Origin: Streptomyces cellulosae
Lineage (GTDB): Bacteria > Actinomycetota > Actinomycetes > Streptomycetales > Streptomycetaceae
Reading direction: 5' to 3'
Length of the DNA: 64,000 nucleotides
Assembly: GCA_014655195.1 (NCBI GenBank)
Contig: BNBH01000012.1
Coordinates: forward strand, 62,001-126,000
The notes beneath the pieces are model-generated. The model did not search any database. It was not told where the DNA came from and worked only from the letters and a program-made list of their open reading frames with translations. Of this stretch, positions 23,591-34,040 are shown one piece after another. A program made the translations under genes and the position numbers. Positions within the stretch are counted from its first letter, which is position 1, and every line of letters begins with the position of its first letter.

Positions 23591-25111
23591 ATGACACCGG
23601 CCCCCCACACAGCATCAGCCTGTCCGAAACCACCTCCGCGACCGCGTCCGAAAGCGAGTGCGCGCCCCGGCGCTCTCCTCAAGGCCCTCGCCGGCGCCCT
23701 TCTCCTCCTCCTGACCGCCGCCCTGCCCGCCACCGCCCGCCCCACCGGGTACCGTGCGGACGTGCCGATCATGAACCGCGCCACCACCCCCGTCGACGCC
23801 AACGGCCGCCTCCAGGTCTGCGGCACCCAGCTCTGCAACCAGCACGGCGCCCCCGTCCAGCTGCGCGGCATGAGCAGCCACGGCACCCAGTGGTACGCCC
23901 AGTGCCTGACCGACGCCTCCCTCGACGCCCTCGCCCACGACTGGCGCGCCGACGTCCTCCGCGTCTCCACCTACGTCCAGGAGGGCGGCTACGAGACCGA
24001 CCCCGCGCACTTCACCGCCCTCGCCGACCGGCTGATCCGGCAGGCGAGCGACCGCGGCCTGTACGTGATCGTCGACTGGCACATGCTGACCCCCGGCGAC
24101 CCCATGGCCAACCTCGACCGCGCCACCAGGTTCTTCACCGACATCGCGAGCCGCCACAAGGACCGCGTGAACGTCCTCTACGAGATCGCCAACGAGCCCA
24201 GCGGCGTCAGCTGGTCCCGCATCAAGGAGTACGCCGAGCGGATCATCCCGGTCGTCCGCGCCCAGGACCCCGACGCGCCCGTCCTCGTCGGCACCCGGGC
24301 CTGGTCGTCGTTCGGCGTGTCGGAGGGGGCCGACGAGTCGGAGGTCGTGAACGACCCGGTCGACGCCTCCAACATCATGTACACGTTCCACTTCTACGCC
24401 GCCTCGCACCGCGACGAGTACCTCGCGGCCCTTTCCCGCGCCGCCGACCGGATCCCCGTGTTCGTGACCGAGTTCGGCACGCAGAACTACGCCGGTGAGG
24501 GCGCCGACGACTTCGCGATGTCCCAGCGCTACCTCGACCTCATGGCGCAGAAGAAGATCAGCTGGGTCAACTGGAACTTCTCCGACGACCACCGCAGCGG
24601 AGCCGTGTTCACCCCGGGCACCTGCGCCGCCCACGGCCCCTGGACCGGCACGCAGTCGCTCAAGCCCGCCGGCGTCTGGATCCGCGACCGGATCAGGGCG
24701 TCGGACCGTACGGACGCCCGACGGCCGGCACCTGCCCCGCGGGTGCCGGCCCGCCACGCGAGGCGGGGGTCACCTCACGGCAGGATCGAGTCCACGTACC
24801 CGCCGTCCACCCGCACCGCGCCGCCCGTCGTCGCCGACGCCTGCTCGGAGGACAGGTACACGACCATGTTGGCGATCTCCTCCGGCTCGATCAGCCGCTG
24901 CAGCAGCGACTGCGGCCGGTACTCGCGCATGAAGGCGCGCTGCGCCTCCTCCCACGGCAGGTCGCGGTCCACCAGCTCGTGGACGAAGTCCTCCACCCCG
25001 CCCGTGTGCGTCGGACCCGCGATGACCGAGTTCACCGTGACGCCCGTGCCCGCCGCCTGCTTGGCGAAGCCGCGGGTCACGGCGAGCAGCGCGGTCTTCG
25101 ACATGCCGTAG
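23591..25111 (+). CDS. Secreted GH5 cellulase with lost stop codon
   Basis: The first ~375 residues are a normal secreted endoglucanase: basic head, hydrophobic signal segment ending near ATARPT, then a GH5 barrel with the acid/base in YEIANEPSG and the nucleophile in VFVTEFGTQ, ending at GVWIRDRIRAS. The enzyme cuts beta-1,4-glucan. The frame does not stop there. It runs about 130 codons further, through a terminator-like hairpin and 337 nt antisense to the SDR gene, giving Arg/Ser-rich nonsense. A CGA at 24719-24721, just before the hairpin, is the likely former TGA. The ATG at 23591 has GGAG 9 nt upstream. Confidence 0.8.
   Translation: MTPAPHTASACPKPPPRPRPKASARPGALLKALAGALLLLLTAALPATARPTGYRADVPIMNRATTPVDANGRLQVCGTQLCNQHGAPVQLRGMSSHGTQWYAQCLTDASLDALAHDWRADVLRVSTYVQEGGYETDPAHFTALADRLIRQASDRGLYVIVDWHMLTPGDPMANLDRATRFFTDIASRHKDRVNVLYEIANEPSGVSWSRIKEYAERIIPVVRAQDPDAPVLVGTRAWSSFGVSEGADESEVVNDPVDASNIMYTFHFYAASHRDEYLAALSRAADRIPVFVTEFGTQNYAGEGADDFAMSQRYLDLMAQKKISWVNWNFSDDHRSGAVFTPGTCAAHGPWTGTQSLKPAGVWIRDRIRASDRTDARRPAPAPRVPARHARRGSPHGRIESTYPPSTRTAPPVVADACSEDRYTTMLAISSGSISRCSSDCGRYSRMKARCASSHGRSRSTSSWTKSSTPPVCVGPAMTEFTVTPVPAACLAKPRVTASSAVFDMP
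24723..24751 (+). terminator. Terminator hairpin inside the run-on cellulase frame
   Basis: GGCCGGCACC / GGTGCCGGCC, a 10-bp perfect stem with a 9-nt loop. It lies where a terminator would sit if the cellulase ended at the CGA codon 24719-24721. It can also serve the convergent SDR gene. Confidence 0.7.
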
Positions 25112-25569
25112 TGGATCATCTCGGCCGGGGTGACGATCGCCGAGTCGCTGGCGATGTTCTGCACCCGGCCCCAGCCGCGCTCCGTCATCCCGGGCAGCAG
25201 GAGACGGATCAGGCGGACCGCCGACAGGACGTTCACCTCGAAGTAGCGGCGCCACTCGTCGTCGCTGATCTCCAGCGGGTCGGCGGAGCCGAACACGCCG
25301 AGGTTGTTCACCAGGACGTCCACCCGGGGGAGCGTCTCCACGACCCGCCGGGCGCCCTCCTCCGTGGTGACGTCCGCCGCGACCGGCACCACCTCGGCCC
25401 CCGGCACCTCCCGCTCCAGCGCGGCCGCGCCCTCCCGCACCCGCTCCTCCGAGCGCCCGTTCACCGCTACCCGCGCCCCCGCCCGCGCGAGCCCGGCGGT
25501 GATCGCCGCCCCGATGCCCTGGGTGGAACCCGTGACCAGCGCCGTACGGCCCTTGAGATCGATCTGCAC
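24775..25569 (-). CDS. SDR-family NAD(P)-dependent oxidoreductase
   Basis: 264 residues, classical short-chain dehydrogenase. It has the nucleotide-binding glycine motif TGSTQGIG (13-20), VNNLGVFG, the catalytic serine in NIASDSAIV and the YGMSK Tyr-Lys pair. The C-terminal TTGGAVRVDGGYVDSI is typical. It is closest to 3-oxoacyl-ACP-reductase-like SDRs used in many small-molecule conversions. The substrate is unknown. The start is a GTG with GGTGAGG upstream. It is convergent with the cellulase, whose extended frame overlaps its 3' half. Confidence 0.88.
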   Translation of the reverse strand: MQIDLKGRTALVTGSTQGIGAAITAGLARAGARVAVNGRSEERVREGAAALEREVPGAEVVPVAADVTTEEGARRVVETLPRVDVLVNNLGVFGSADPLEISDDEWRRYFEVNVLSAVRLIRLLLPGMTERGWGRVQNIASDSAIVTPAEMIHYGMSKTALLAVTRGFAKQAAGTGVTVNSVIAGPTHTGGVEDFVHELVDRDLPWEEAQRAFMREYRPQSLLQRLIEPEEIANMVVYLSSEQASATTGGAVRVDGGYVDSILP

Positions 25570-25812
25570 GTCCTCACCTCTCCCAGCCGGACAGGACAGC
25601 GCGGCCTCGGGGGCGGCGGACCACCGCCCGCGCGGGCGCGCGCCTCTCGACCCGCCCCGACTTCCCCTCAGCCCGCCGCCGAATCACCGCCCGCAGCCCT
25701 GCTTCGGCGCGCCCCGCGCGGGCACCCGCCCACGCATCACCGCGCGCGCCCGTCCGGGCATACGCTGCACAAGGGGGCCCGGTGAGACGGGACGCGAAAG
25801 GCGGGAGACGAC

Positions 25813-26826
25813 GTGACGGCCGACCACCCGGACGAGCGACAGGGGCGTGACACGGGAACGAAGGAGCCACGCACCACCGGCGAGAACCTGCTGCACGGGC
25901 TGGAGGTGGACGCCCGGCGGCCGGAGCGCCCCGTGCTGCTGGACGCCGACGGCACCCCCATCGAGACGTGGCGCGAGAACCACCCGTACGACCGCAAGAT
26001 CCGCAGGTCGGAGTACGAGCGCACGAAGCGCGTCCTGCAGATAGAGCTGCTGAAGATGCAGCGGTGGGTGAAGGACACCGGCCAGCGGATGGTCGTCGTC
26101 TGCGAGGGACGCGACGCGGCCGGCAAGGGCGGCACCATCCAGCGGTTCATGGAACGCCTCAACCCGCGCGGCGCCCGCGTGGTCGCCCTGGAGAAGCCGA
26201 CCGAGCGGGAGGCGGGGCAGTGGTACTTCCAACGCTACGTGGCCCACCTCCCGGCCCGCGGCGAGATCGTCTTCTTCGACCGTTCCTGGTACAACCGGGC
26301 CGGCGTCGAGCGGGTCATGGGCTTCTGCACGGAGGAGGAGTACCGGCTGTTCCTGGAGCAGACCCCGCTGTTCGAGAAGCTCCTCACCGACGACGGCATC
26401 ATGCTGGTGAAGTTCTGGTTCTCGGTGTCCCGGGCCGAGCAGCGCACCCGCTTCGCCATCCGCCAGGTCGACCCGCTGCGGCGCTGGAAGCTGTCGCCGA
26501 TGGACCTGGAGTCGCTGGACCGCTGGGACGACTACACCAAGGCCAAGGTGGAGATGTTCCGCGCCACGGACACCCCGCACGCGCCGTGGACGGTCGTGAA
26601 GAACAACGACAAGCGGCGCGGGCGCCTCGAGGCGATGCGCAGTCTCCTCGACCGCTGCGACTACCCGGCCAAGGACCACGAGGCGCTCGGCAAGCCGGAC
26701 CCGCTGATCGTGGGCGCGGCGGACACCCTGCTGGAGCCCGGCGAGGAGCCGGAGGCCCTCTCCCCGACGCCCCTGGCCGGCCCCGGGCACAGCCCGGGCA
26801 GCCACCCGGAGGACGACGCGTACTGA
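25813..26826 (+). CDS. ppk2: Polyphosphate kinase 2
   Basis: 337 residues, single PPK2 domain. Walker A is CEGRDAAGKGGT (residues 97-108), the lid region carries MERLNPRGARVVAL, and Walker B is VFFDRSWYNRAGVER (Asp156). It transfers phosphate from polyphosphate to nucleoside di- or monophosphates in the cytoplasm. The length and single domain fit the NDP-phosphorylating class I, but class cannot be fixed by eye. The GTG start is preceded by GGGAGA. An acidic, Pro-rich tail ends the protein. It is divergent from the SDR gene and followed by a strong hairpin. Confidence 0.92.
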   Translation: MTADHPDERQGRDTGTKEPRTTGENLLHGLEVDARRPERPVLLDADGTPIETWRENHPYDRKIRRSEYERTKRVLQIELLKMQRWVKDTGQRMVVVCEGRDAAGKGGTIQRFMERLNPRGARVVALEKPTEREAGQWYFQRYVAHLPARGEIVFFDRSWYNRAGVERVMGFCTEEEYRLFLEQTPLFEKLLTDDGIMLVKFWFSVSRAEQRTRFAIRQVDPLRRWKLSPMDLESLDRWDDYTKAKVEMFRATDTPHAPWTVVKNNDKRRGRLEAMRSLLDRCDYPAKDHEALGKPDPLIVGAADTLLEPGEEPEALSPTPLAGPGHSPGSHPEDDAY

Positions 26827-26834
26827 CAGGGCGA

Positions 26835-26863
26835 GCCGGCGCGGCCTCCCCGGCCGCGCCGGC
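26835..26863 (+). terminator. Hairpin terminator after ppk2
   Basis: GCCGGCGCGGCC-TCCCC-GGCCGCGCCGGC: a perfect 12-bp stem with a 5-nt loop, 9 nt beyond the stop. Confidence 0.85.
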
Positions 26864-26865
26864 AC

Positions 26866-26985
26866 GCTCACCCAGCCGTGGCCGGCAGGCTCACCCAGCC
26901 GTGGCCGGCAGGCTCACCCAGCCGTGGCCGGCAGGCTCACCCCGCCGTGGCCGGCACGCTCACCCTGCCGACCCCGACACGCTCA
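26866..26985 (+). repeat. 23-bp tandem repeat between ppk2 and yicI
   Basis: Three identical units GCTCACCCAGCCGTGGCCGG+CAG start at 26866, 26889 and 26912. Diverged units follow at 26935 and 26958, and the first bases of a sixth at 26981. The TCA in this last partial unit is the stop codon of the minus-strand alpha-xylosidase gene, so the array abuts and ends that gene. No coding meaning is evident. Confidence 0.9.
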
Positions 26986-29259
26986 CCCCGAGGCCACGGC
27001 CACCGTCACCTCACCGGCTCCCGACGCCTCCGCCCCGCCCGGCACCCGCACCGCGAACGGCCGGTCCGTGCCCGACGCCGTCACCCTCAGCATGTCCCCG
27101 TCCCGCCGGACGTGGAATGTCGCCGCCGGAAGACCCGCCGTGTCCGGCACGGTGACCTCCGCCGTGTAGTCGGACGCGTCCGACGGGTGGACCAGCAGCA
27201 CCGGCGCGTCCAGCCAGTCGCCGTCCGGCCGGGAGTCGTCCCCGGCGAGCGGCAGCACCGCGCCCTCACGGACGTACAGCGGGAGGCTGTCGTAGCCGTG
27301 GCGCTCGGTGCGCCAGCACGGGCCCGTCACCCGCTCGCCGCTCAGCAGATGCGTCCAGGTGCCCTCCGGCACGTACACCTCCACGTCGCCGTCCGCGCTG
27401 AACACGGGCGCTACCAGCAGGTCGCGGCCGAGCATGTACTGGCGGTCCAGCGGGCGGCACGCCGGGTCGTCCGGGAACTCCAGCAGCATCGGCCGCATCA
27501 CCGGCACGCCCGTGCGGTGCGCCTCGGCCGCCGCGCCGTACAGGTACGGCATCAGCCGGTGCTTCAGCAGCGTGAACTGCCGGGCGACGTCCACCGCCTC
27601 GTCGCCGAACTCCCACGGCACCCGGTACGACGTGGAGCCGTGCAGCCTGCTGTGCGACGACAGCAGACCGAAGGCCAGCCAGCGCTTGAACACCTCCGGG
27701 GAGGGCGTGCCCTCGAAGCCGCCGATGTCGTGGCTCCAGAAGCCGAACCCGCTCAGCGACAGCGACAGACCGCCGCGCAGCGACTCCGCCATCGCCTCGA
27801 AGGACGACCAGCAGTCGCCGCCCCAGTGCACCGGGTACTGCTGCCCGCCGGCGGTCGCCGACCGGGCGAAGACGACCGCCTCGCCCTGTCCGCGCTCCTT
27901 CTCCAGCAGCTCGAACACGGTGCGGTTGTACAGGTGCGTGTAGTAGTTGTGCATCCGCTCGGGGTCCGAGCCGTCGTGCCAGACGACGTCGGTCGGGATG
28001 CGCTCGCCGAAGTCCGTCTTGAAGCAGTCCACCCCCTGGTCGAGCAGCGCCTTCAGCTTGCCCTGGAACCAGGCGCGGGCGTCCGGGCCGGTGAAGTCGA
28101 CCAGGCCCATGCCGGCCTGCCACAGGTCCCACTGCCACACGTCGCCGTCGGCCCGGCGCACCAGGTGCCCGAGCGCCGCGGCCTCGTCGAACAGCGGCGA
28201 CTTCTGCGCGATGTACGGGTTGATCCACACGCTGATCCGCAGGCCCTTGTCCTTGAGCCGGGCCAGCATGCCCTCCGGGTCCGGGAACACCTCCGGGTCC
28301 CACCGGAAGTCGCACCACTGGTACTCGCGCATCCAGAAGCAGTCGAAGTGGAACACCGACAGCGGTATGCCGCGCTCCGCCATGCCGTCGACGAAGGAGG
28401 TCACCGTCGCCTCGTCGTACGAGGTGGTGAACGACGTGCTCAGCCACAGGCCGAACGACCAGGCGGGCGGCAGCGCCGGGCGGCCGGTGAGCGCGGTGTA
28501 CCGGCCCAGGACCTCCTTCGGCGTCGGGCCCGCGATCACGTAGTACTCCAGCGTCTGGTCCTCGACGCTGAACTGCACCTGCCCGACGGACTCCGAGCCG
28601 ACCTCGAAGGAGACCTGACCGGGGTGGTTGACGAAGACGCCGTAGCCGCGTGAGGAGAGGTAGAACGGGACGTTCTTGTAGGCCTGTTCGCTGCTGGTGC
28701 CGCCGTCGGCCTGCCACACGTCGACGGTCTGGCCGTTCTTCACGAACGGGGTGAAGCGCTCGCCCAGGCCGTAGACGTTCTCGCCGACGCCGAGGGACAG
28801 CCGGCTCAGCACGTGGTGCGTCCCGTCGGCGGTGGTGGCGTACGCCGTGCTCTTGACGCCCGCGCGGGTCAGCTCCCGCCCGTCCGCGTCGAGGAAGGTG
28901 AGCCCGAAACCGCCCTCCGTGTCCAGCCGCAGGGTCAGCGGGCCGCTGGTCAGCTCCGTGACCGCGCCGTCCCGGCGCACCTCGCCCGCGCCACCGGCCT
29001 CCGAGGCCAGCGCGAAGTCAGGTCCGGGCCTGCGCTTCCCGGCGTGATGGGTGACCCGCACGCCGACGACGCCCTCGGCGGGGGAGAAGCAGTCGACCGT
29101 GACCAGCGGGGCGTTCAGGGTGTCGCCCCGACGCGTCACCCTTTTCGTCGACGCATAGATGGTGAAGCGCTTCGATTCCGCGCGGACATCTCGCACCTCG
29201 GTGGCGTACGAGATCTGGACGCCGTCGCGGATGCGCCAGAAGCCGTCGGTGAATTTCAT
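26983..29259 (-). CDS. yicI: GH31 alpha-xylosidase (YicI type)
   Basis: 758 residues with no signal peptide. It follows E. coli YicI closely enough that the catalytic nucleophile Asp416 (CFKTDFGER) and acid/base Asp482 (HWGGDCWSS) fall at the same numbers that I recall for YicI. The N-terminal MKFTDGFW and RLSLGVGENVYGLGERFTPF are also typical. The enzyme removes alpha-1,6-linked xylose from xyloglucan oligosaccharides and isoprimeverose in the cytoplasm. It is divergent from a sugar importer and GH1 gene, with an inverted pair of GAAGCGCTTC sites linking them; one site lies inside its own 5' end. Its stop lies in a tandem repeat. Confidence 0.93.
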   Translation of the reverse strand: MKFTDGFWRIRDGVQISYATEVRDVRAESKRFTIYASTKRVTRRGDTLNAPLVTVDCFSPAEGVVGVRVTHHAGKRRPGPDFALASEAGGAGEVRRDGAVTELTSGPLTLRLDTEGGFGLTFLDADGRELTRAGVKSTAYATTADGTHHVLSRLSLGVGENVYGLGERFTPFVKNGQTVDVWQADGGTSSEQAYKNVPFYLSSRGYGVFVNHPGQVSFEVGSESVGQVQFSVEDQTLEYYVIAGPTPKEVLGRYTALTGRPALPPAWSFGLWLSTSFTTSYDEATVTSFVDGMAERGIPLSVFHFDCFWMREYQWCDFRWDPEVFPDPEGMLARLKDKGLRISVWINPYIAQKSPLFDEAAALGHLVRRADGDVWQWDLWQAGMGLVDFTGPDARAWFQGKLKALLDQGVDCFKTDFGERIPTDVVWHDGSDPERMHNYYTHLYNRTVFELLEKERGQGEAVVFARSATAGGQQYPVHWGGDCWSSFEAMAESLRGGLSLSLSGFGFWSHDIGGFEGTPSPEVFKRWLAFGLLSSHSRLHGSTSYRVPWEFGDEAVDVARQFTLLKHRLMPYLYGAAAEAHRTGVPVMRPMLLEFPDDPACRPLDRQYMLGRDLLVAPVFSADGDVEVYVPEGTWTHLLSGERVTGPCWRTERHGYDSLPLYVREGAVLPLAGDDSRPDGDWLDAPVLLVHPSDASDYTAEVTVPDTAGLPAATFHVRRDGDMLRVTASGTDRPFAVRVPGGAEASGAGEVTVAVASG
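29164..29173. promoter_or_regulatory. LacI-type operator inside the yicI 5' end
   Basis: TGAAGCGCTTCGA has the palindromic core GAAGCGCTTC. It lies about 90 nt inside the alpha-xylosidase coding region. The same 13-mer occurs in reverse at 29476-29488 near the importer gene. Confidence 0.6.
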
Positions 29260-29554
29260 GGTCTTCCTCGGGATGGGGAGGGCGAAGGAGGTGCGAGGGG
29301 AACCTCTGACCAGGAACTATGACAGGATCCGCGGAACCTGTCACGCCCTGGCGCAAGGAGATCGTGCCGCTGGGGGGCTAGCGCGACAGACTCGCGCTGA
29401 CGTATTAGTAATCAGGCCAAACAAATTACACCCCGGTGCAGCGCCAGACGGGACCCCGACCGCGGCGGCCCGTTGTCGAAGCGCTTCACCTACCCTTCCA
29501 CAGAGCCGCCGGCCTCGGCACCCGCCGGGCCGGTCCCACCCAGGGGCACCCACC
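29260..29554. promoter_or_regulatory. Divergent control region between yicI and the sugar importer
   Basis: This 295-nt region holds several features. A 24-bp near-perfect palindrome lies at 29320-29343 (arms TGACAGG/CCTGTCA around TCCGCGGA, two mismatched bases). A 7-bp-arm inverted repeat AGCGCGA/TCGCGCT lies at 29380-29398. An AT-rich island at 29401-29430 carries GTAAT/ATTAC arms. No ORF is convincing. Promoters for both directions must lie here. Confidence 0.6.
29476..29488. promoter_or_regulatory. LacI-type operator before the sugar importer
   Basis: TCGAAGCGCTTCA, palindromic core GAAGCGCTTC at 29478-29487, about 70 nt before the binding-protein GTG. It is the reverse of the site in the yicI 5' end, so each site has the same orientation relative to its own gene. 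Confidence 0.7.
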
Positions 29555-30820
29555 GTGACAGCACATCCAACGGTTGCCGCACGTCGTCCGCGCCTCCGCG
29601 GACGCGCCCGCAGAGCCGTCACCTCGCTCGCCGCCGCGTCGGCCCTCGTCGCCACGGCGGCGCTGACCGGCTGCGCCGCCGAGCGTGACGGCGACGTGTA
29701 CACCGTCCTGAACTCCTCGACCGACGAGACCTACCACCGCTGGGACGCGGAGGCGATGGCCCGCTGCGGCAAGCGGCTCGGCGTCACCGTCGAGCAGCAG
29801 AGCGTCCCCGCGTCCCAGGTCATGACCAAGGCGCTGCGCATGGCCTCGTCCAAGTCACTGCCGGACGTCGTCCAGTTCGACGCCTCCGAGATGCCGGTGT
29901 TCGCCGAGGCCGGGGGACTGGTCGACCTGCGCACCCTCGGCCTGTCCACCGACCATGTGCCCGACGGCATCGTCGACTTCGGCTCCTACCGGGGCACGTA
30001 CTACGGGGCCGCCCGCTCCGTGAACACCCTCGCCCTCTTCTACGACAAGGACGTCCTCGCCGAGGCCGGCATCCGCACCCCCGCCACCTGGGACGATCTG
30101 CGCGAAGCCGCGCGCGAGCTGACCCGCGGCAAGCGCTACGGCCTGGCGCTCAGCGCGGGCGGCGCCGAGGACGGCGTCTTCCAGTTCACCCCGTTCATGT
30201 GGTCCAACGGCGGCGACGAACGCGAGCTCGACAGCCCGGAGGTCGTCGAGGCGCTCGACTTCTGGAAGGCGCTGCTGAAGGACGGCTCGCTCTCCCGGTC
30301 CACGGTCAACTGGACCCAGGCCGACGTCAACGACCAGTTCATGGCCGGAAACGCCGCCATGATGATCAACGGCCCCTGGCAGGTCGAGACCCTCAACAGC
30401 GACCCCGACCTCAACTGGGGTCTCGCCGAGATCCCGGTCCCCGAGGCGGGCGCCGACTCGGTCGCCCCGCTCGGCGGCGCCGTGCTCACCGTGCCCCGCA
30501 CCGGCGACGACGGCCGCCAGCGCATGGCGGGCCGGATCGTCGCCTGTCTGACCGGCGAGAAGGAACAGCTCAGCTACGCCCTCAACAGCTGGATGGTCCC
30601 CGCCGACGAGCGGGCCGCCGCCGTGTGGCGGTCGAAGGTGCCCGAACTGGACGCGCTGGCCGACCAGGTGGCCACCGCCCGCTCCCGCACCGCGCAGGTC
30701 GGCGCCGGCTGGCCGGCCGTCTCCCTCGCCCTGCAGAGCGCCTTCCAGTCCGCCCTCACCGGACAGTCCAGCGAGGCCGCCCTGAAGCGCGCCCAGCAGC
30801 GGGCCACGAGCGGGAACTGA
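29555..30820 (+). CDS. Sugar ABC transporter substrate-binding lipoprotein (xyloglucan-type locus)
   Basis: 421 residues. An Arg-rich head and hydrophobic segment end in the lipobox ALTGC (Cys40). The mature protein is a family-1 sugar-binding fold (SLPDVVQFDASEMPVF; MAGNAAMMINGPWQVETLN). The GTG at 29555 is chosen because AGGGG lies upstream and the signal peptide begins there; longer in-frame starts run through the control region. It heads the plus-strand operon of two permeases and a GH1 beta-glucosidase. With the divergent alpha-xylosidase, a xyloglucan-derived oligosaccharide is a reasonable ligand, by inference only. Confidence 0.9.
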   Translation: MTAHPTVAARRPRLRGRARRAVTSLAAASALVATAALTGCAAERDGDVYTVLNSSTDETYHRWDAEAMARCGKRLGVTVEQQSVPASQVMTKALRMASSKSLPDVVQFDASEMPVFAEAGGLVDLRTLGLSTDHVPDGIVDFGSYRGTYYGAARSVNTLALFYDKDVLAEAGIRTPATWDDLREAARELTRGKRYGLALSAGGAEDGVFQFTPFMWSNGGDERELDSPEVVEALDFWKALLKDGSLSRSTVNWTQADVNDQFMAGNAAMMINGPWQVETLNSDPDLNWGLAEIPVPEAGADSVAPLGGAVLTVPRTGDDGRQRMAGRIVACLTGEKEQLSYALNSWMVPADERAAAVWRSKVPELDALADQVATARSRTAQVGAGWPAVSLALQSAFQSALTGQSSEAALKRAQQRATSGN

Positions 30821-30831
30821 GGTAAGCGCCC

Positions 30832-31782
30832 ATGACCACGTCCACCGCCACCGCCCCGCCGGCCGCCGCGCCCAGGAAGAGCACCGCGCCCGACCCGGCC
30901 CGCGCCCGGCTGTGCCGCAGGCTCGCCCGCTGGGGCTTCGTCGCCCCCGCCGTCGTCTTCATGCTGCTGTTCTTCGGCTACCCGCTCGTCCGGAACGTCG
31001 TGATGAGCTTCCAGCACTACACGCCGAAGACCTTCTTCACCGGCGAGGCCCCCTTCAACGGCGCCGACAACTGGTCGTCCGTCTTCCAGGACGCCCTGTT
31101 CGGCAAGGCCCTCTGGCACACCCTCGTCTTCACGGCGGGCTCCCTGCTCGGCCAGTTCTGCGTCGGCCTGGCCCTCGCCGTCTTCTTCAACCGCCGCTTC
31201 CCCCTCGGCGGCGTCCTGCGCTCCCTGATCCTGCTGCCCTGGCTGGTGCCCATGGTGGTGTCCGGCGTCGTCTGGCGCCGCATCCTCGACCAGGACACCG
31301 GCGTACTCAACACCTTCCTCGACACCCTCGGCCTCGGCGGACACACCCCGTGGCTGACCAGCCCCGGCACGGCGCTGCTCTCGGTGATCCTGGTGAACGT
31401 CTGGATCGGCATCCCGTTCAACATGGTCATCCTCTACGGCGGCCTCCAGGAGATCCCCAAGGAGCTGTACGAGGCGGCCTCCCTGGACGGCGCCTCCGCC
31501 TGGCGCGCCTTCCGCTCCGTCACCCTGCCGCTGCTCAAGCCGGTGATCACGGTCGTGCTGGTGCTCGGCTTCATGTCGACGGTGAAGATCCTCGACCTGA
31601 TCCTCGCCCTCACCGACGGCGGCCCCGCCGACGCCACCCAGACCCTGGGCACGCTCACCTACCAGAACTCCTTCGTGGAGCTGGACTTCGGCGCCGGTGC
31701 GGTCGTCGGCAACGTCCTGATCCTGATCTCCGCCGTGTTCGCGGTGTTCTACCTGCGGGCCAACCGCACCGAGGGGAAGTGA
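30832..31782 (+). CDS. Sugar ABC transporter permease, MalF-like
   Basis: 316 residues, about six membrane helices, with the EAA loop EAASLDGASAWRAF then TLPLLKP. It starts 11 nt after the binding-protein stop behind GAGGTAAG. Its stop is near the start of the second permease. It forms one half of the transport pore. There is no ATPase gene in the operon, so a shared MsiK-type ATPase is expected. Confidence 0.92.
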   Translation: MTTSTATAPPAAAPRKSTAPDPARARLCRRLARWGFVAPAVVFMLLFFGYPLVRNVVMSFQHYTPKTFFTGEAPFNGADNWSSVFQDALFGKALWHTLVFTAGSLLGQFCVGLALAVFFNRRFPLGGVLRSLILLPWLVPMVVSGVVWRRILDQDTGVLNTFLDTLGLGGHTPWLTSPGTALLSVILVNVWIGIPFNMVILYGGLQEIPKELYEAASLDGASAWRAFRSVTLPLLKPVITVVLVLGFMSTVKILDLILALTDGGPADATQTLGTLTYQNSFVELDFGAGAVVGNVLILISAVFAVFYLRANRTEGK

Positions 31783-31787
31783 CCGCC

Positions 31788-32611
31788 ATGGCCGTCCACG
31801 CGCCCACCGCGCCCCGCCGCCGCTGGGGCTCCACCGTCGCGGGTCTGCTCGTCCTCGCGGTGATGCTGTTCCCGCTGTACTGGATGCTCAACACCGCGCT
31901 CCAGCCCGACTCCGGCCTCCTCCAGGTCGACCCGGTCCCCCCGGGGCTCGACCTCTCCGGCTTCACCAAGGCGCTCACCGACCAGGGCGGCAACCTGCTG
32001 ACCTCCCTGCTGGTGTCCGCCGGCGCCGTCGTGATCTGCCTCGCGGTCGCGGCGCCCGCCGCCTACGGCCTGGCCCGCTTCGGCCTGCGAGGCTCGCGCA
32101 CCATCGTGTTCGGCACCCTGATCACCCAGATGGTCCCGGGCATCGTCATCGCCAACGCCCTCTACACCTCGTACGTCGACCTCGGCCTGGTCAACTCCTA
32201 CGCCGGGCTGATGCTCGCGGACGCCTCGCTCGGCATCCCCTTCTCCATCGTGCTGATGCGCTCCTTCATGGTGTCCGTCCCCGGCGAGGTGATCGAGGCC
32301 GCCGAGATCGACGGTGCCGGACCGGTCCGGGTGTTCCTGCGGGTGGTGCTGCCGATGAGCCGCAACGCCCTGATCACCTCGGGCCTGTTCGCCTTCCTGT
32401 TCGCGTGGAGCGACTTCATGTTCGCCCTCACCCTGAACACCACGGACGACGTCAAGCCGATCACGCTGGGCATCTACCAGTACATCGGCGCGCACGTCGG
32501 GGACTGGGGCTCGGTCATGGCCGCGGCCGTGCTCTCCGCCGTGCCCGCCGCGATCCTGCTCGTCCTCGCCCAGAAGTACATCGCCGCCGGCATCACCGGA
32601 GGCTCCGTCAA

Positions 32612-32615
<4 letters not shown>
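31788..32615 (+). CDS. Sugar ABC transporter permease, MalG-like
   Basis: 275 residues, about six membrane helices, EAA loop EAAEIDGAGPVRVF then VLPMSRN. ATG 31788 is preferred to an overlapping GTG at 31779 because GAGGGGAAG lies at the right distance only for the ATG. It overlaps the GH1 gene by 4 nt (GTGA), which indicates translational coupling. Confidence 0.9.
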
Positions 32616-34027
<1,412 letters not shown>

Positions 34028-34040
34028 CGGGGAACGCGCC

